A stretch of 23,668 nt of DNA from DATDWC01 sp035289805. Lineage in GTDB: Bacteria > Patescibacteriota > Gracilibacteria > Peribacterales > Peribacteraceae. The translations under genes were made by a program, and so were the position numbers. The notes under the pieces are model-generated. The model saw only the letters and a list, made by a program, of their open reading frames with translations, did not search any database and had not been told where the DNA came from. The stretch lies in NCBI GenBank assembly GCA_035289805.1, contig DATDWC010000072.1, positions 1 to 23,668 of the forward strand. Direction: 5' to 3'. The stretch's first letter is position 1. The number at the start of each line of letters is the position of its first letter. Of the stretch, positions 19,688 through 23,668 are shown one piece after another.

Positions 19688-21274
19688 ATGAAGACGAGCA
19701 GTGGCTCACAAAAACCATTCCTCATTCGTCGGGGAGGTGGAGAGTATTGCTCTTTAGGATTCACCCTCATTGAGGTGCTGCTTGTGATTGGTGTTATCGC
19801 GATTCTTGCCGGCATCGTAATAGTGGCCGTGAATCCCAGGGCAAACTTCCGAAACGCCTACGATGCGAAGAGAAACAGTGAGGCCAACCAGATCGAGAAG
19901 GCGATCTATGCAAATTTGATCGATCAGTGGGAACTTGCTGGAGGCGGATCGATTCCAGAGGGGGTAGAAAGCGCGAAGGATATCTGTAAAGAAGGACTGC
20001 CTGCGACAGAGTGCGCCGATATCAATGGAGTCCCACTCGATGCCCTGCCGCCAGACTACCTTGCGCAGATTCCCCGGGATGCTGTTCTCACTCCCACTTC
20101 TCCCTGTACGGGGTACAAGGTGTTTAAAGAGGCAGAGCGCCCACATGTATTCGCCGCGTACCTCGGGTACCTACCAGGGGACACCATCCCATCTCCCTGT
20201 GGGACCAATATCTGTGGTGGCACCTATATGAATCCCTGTCTTGCCGGAACAATCCAGGATGAGGATGGAGAGTTTTCGCGGCTCAATGTTGCCCGATCGG
20301 TTCATGTCGCCGCGAACAAAGCGTACGTTGTTTCCGGCGACGACGATTCCCTCACCATCATCGATGTCTCGGACCCCGCGGACCCCGTTCTCCTCTCCGA
20401 GGTCTACGATGGCGACGGGGAGTTTTCGCGCCTCGATAATCCAATGGATATATTTGTTGCAGGCAATTATGCCTATGTGACCTCAGATGATCATGCCCTC
20501 ACCATCATCGATGTCTCGAACCCTGCGGACCCTGTTCTCCGCTCCGAGGTCTACGATGGTGACGGGGAGTTTTCGCGCCTGGGGAGTGCAACTTCCGTCT
20601 TTGTTTCCGGCAATTATGCCTATGTCACTTCTATCCAGGAACATGCCCTCACCATCATGGATGTCTCCAATCCCTCAAACCCCGTCCTCCGCTCCGAAGT
20701 CTACGATGGCGATGGGGAGTTTTCCCGATTAAATGGCGCCTATTCCGTCTTTGTTTCCGGCAATTATGCCTATGTCACTTCCATTTTTGAACATGCTCTC
20801 ACCATCATGGATGTCTCGAACCCTGCGGACCCCGTCCTCCGCTCCGAAGTCTACGATGGCGATGGGGAGTTTTCCCGGTTGAACTCTGCTCACTCGGTGT
20901 ACGTTTTGGGAAGTTACGCATACGTTGCTTCCCCCAGTGATCGTGCGCTCACCATTATGGATATCTCCAATCCCGCAGATCCTGTTCTCCGCTCCGAAGT
21001 CTACAGGGGCGATGGGGAGTTTGGCCGCTTGAACGGCGCATCCGCTGTTTTTGTGAAGGGGAATTATGCCTACATTACCGCATCAGCTTCGGATAATGCT
21101 CTCACCATTGTTGATATTTCCAATCCGATGGATCCGGTCCTTCAAGCGGAGATATATGACGACGATGGGGAGTTCGATCTACTTAGGGCTCCATGGGATG
21201 TCTTTGTGTACGCGGGACATGCCTATATCACATCGCTTGCTGACGATGCCCTTACCATCATCGGAGTAGAGTAA
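19688..21274 (+). CDS. Type IV pilin-like protein fused to a seven-bladed LVIVD-type propeller
   Basis: From the ATG at 19688 the 528-residue product has a basic 24-residue leader, then the class III prepilin signal G24/FTLIE with Glu29 at +5 and a hydrophobic helix (VLLVIGVIAILAGIVIVAVNP). A pilin-like region with paired cysteines follows to about residue 190. Residues 192-528 are seven repeats of ~49 residues, each with DGDGEFSRL, an AYVTS strand and an ALTIMDVSNPADPVL strand, typical of LVIVD-type beta-propellers. After cleavage by prepilin peptidase it would sit at the cell surface or in a pilus, displaying the propeller. DGDGE could bind calcium (inference). The start is uncertain; the frame is open back to 19625. 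No pilus assembly genes are in view. Confidence 0.88.
   Translation: MKTSSGSQKPFLIRRGGGEYCSLGFTLIEVLLVIGVIAILAGIVIVAVNPRANFRNAYDAKRNSEANQIEKAIYANLIDQWELAGGGSIPEGVESAKDICKEGLPATECADINGVPLDALPPDYLAQIPRDAVLTPTSPCTGYKVFKEAERPHVFAAYLGYLPGDTIPSPCGTNICGGTYMNPCLAGTIQDEDGEFSRLNVARSVHVAANKAYVVSGDDDSLTIIDVSDPADPVLLSEVYDGDGEFSRLDNPMDIFVAGNYAYVTSDDHALTIIDVSNPADPVLRSEVYDGDGEFSRLGSATSVFVSGNYAYVTSIQEHALTIMDVSNPSNPVLRSEVYDGDGEFSRLNGAYSVFVSGNYAYVTSIFEHALTIMDVSNPADPVLRSEVYDGDGEFSRLNSAHSVYVLGSYAYVASPSDRALTIMDISNPADPVLRSEVYRGDGEFGRLNGASAVFVKGNYAYITASASDNALTIVDISNPMDPVLQAEIYDDDGEFDLLRAPWDVFVYAGHAYITSLADDALTIIGVE
20261..21274 (+). repeat. Seven tandem ~150-bp repeats encoding propeller blades
   Basis: The gag of each DGDGEF motif falls at 20270, 20420, 20567, 20717, 20867, 21017 and 21170, giving periods of 150, 147, 150, 150, 150 and 153 bp. 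The middle copies are nearly identical in DNA (for example tccgctccgaagtctacgat recurs), while the first and last are diverged, as expected for growth from the centre by unequal crossing-over. Confidence 0.92.
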
Positions 21275-21294
21275 GAAACCTACCACATCCCTCC

Positions 21295-23364
<2,070 letters not shown>

Positions 23365-23533
23365 AAAAGATATGCCAAAAGGGCAGTCCGGGGGAGTCTA
23401 CGGGGGAAAATGCCAGTAAACAAGGCAAAGGGATTGATTTTTCCATCCGTAGGGACGCCCGATCTAGCTCAAATCAGTGATGATGACGAATGATTTGGGG
23501 TTTATAAGCATCGAGGGCGTCTCAGATTATTTT
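23365..23533. other. Intergenic region upstream of fusA
   Basis: About 170 bp between the end of the csaA-like gene and fusA. I see no RNA gene, no convincing terminator and no strong promoter here; the + frame open through part of it continues from the antisense of fusA and is not credible. Confidence 0.4.
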
Positions 23534-23668
23534 TCAAAAAATCCTCGCTCCGAGAGGCATATCTTCTCTATCAAGCCCAAGCAGCGCCACCCTTCCCACG
23601 CTATCGGGCGCTCCCAGTGTTAGCACCTCAGAGATGAACGGTCCGATCTGCTTTGGGGGGAAGTTCGT
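23534..23668 (-). CDS. csaA: CsaA-like tRNA-binding protein, C-terminal part
   Basis: The frame enters from the right edge and ends at TGA 23536-23534. Its 44 residues, including NFPPKQIGPFISEVLTLGA and then VALLGLDREDMPLGARIF, match the C-terminus of CsaA, which in Bacillus reads VVNFPPRRI...SEVLVLG...VVLLQPD..VPNGTKI (recalled from memory). CsaA is a dimeric OB-fold protein of ~110 residues related to the tRNA-binding domain of methionyl-tRNA synthetase and described as an export-related chaperone. The OB-fold core and the start lie outside the window. It is on the same strand as fusA and 169 bp upstream of it. A C-terminal tRNA-binding domain of a longer protein cannot be excluded. Confidence 0.75.
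   Translation of the reverse strand, partial: TNFPPKQIGPFISEVLTLGAPDSVGRVALLGLDREDMPLGARIF

Overview
The window looks like a piece of a chromosome from an uncultured bacterium of the Candidate Phyla Radiation (Patescibacteria), perhaps of the Peregrinibacteria/Peribacteria type. This is inferred from gene content: a lone CofE-like ligase, a FemAB-like protein, a free-standing four-helix-bundle protein, a type IV pilin fusion, and several very large proteins of no recognisable family beside ordinary housekeeping genes. No 16S rRNA or ribosomal protein marker is present, so the placement is tentative. TGA is used as a normal stop (for example in the ferredoxin reductase and the antitoxin), which argues against the recoded Gracilibacteria/Absconditabacteria. 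Shine-Dalgarno sequences are nearly absent. Instead several genes have a TATAAT-like hexamer ending 6-7 bases before the ATG, the layout of leaderless mRNAs.

Layout. 1-3950: a terminator, a FemAB-like transferase (-), purN (+), a four-helix-bundle protein (-), a CofE-like ligase (-) and a small anchored protein (-). All four gaps between these genes carry tandem arrays of one 8-bp repeat family, and the cofE-like gene has three GC-rich palindromes inserted in frame. 3952-7308: two tandem genes for large unknown proteins, the second with two membrane segments and a Pro/Gly tail, then a terminator. 7331-7789: a small membrane protein (-). 7976-10515: a long acidic protein with four helix-turn-helix modules, followed in another frame by a fifth, which looks like a frameshifted continuation. 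10516-12391: a toxin-antitoxin pair and a Fic gene, separated and bordered by partial copies of the 3' end of the next gene. 12490-17573: a three-gene operon (-) ending in a 1338-residue unknown protein. 17673-21274: carA, a ferredoxin-NADP reductase-like flavoprotein, and a pilin fused to a seven-bladed beta-propeller (+). 21295-23668: fusA (-) and the 3' end of a csaA-like gene (-).

The most notable signal is the threefold repeat of the last ~46 codons of the 1338-residue gene (12501-12639, 11293-11431, 10523-10661). The outermost copy abuts the convergent gene at 10515, where the giant gene would be expected to end. The Fic gene and the toxin-antitoxin pair lie between copies. This is what one would expect if defence or addiction cassettes entered the 3' end of the giant gene and each time supplied a new 3' end. 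The other strong signals are the octamer arrays at successive gene boundaries, the in-frame palindromes in the cofE-like gene, the leaderless promoter layout, the multi-HTH protein with a probable frameshift, and the pilin-propeller fusion.
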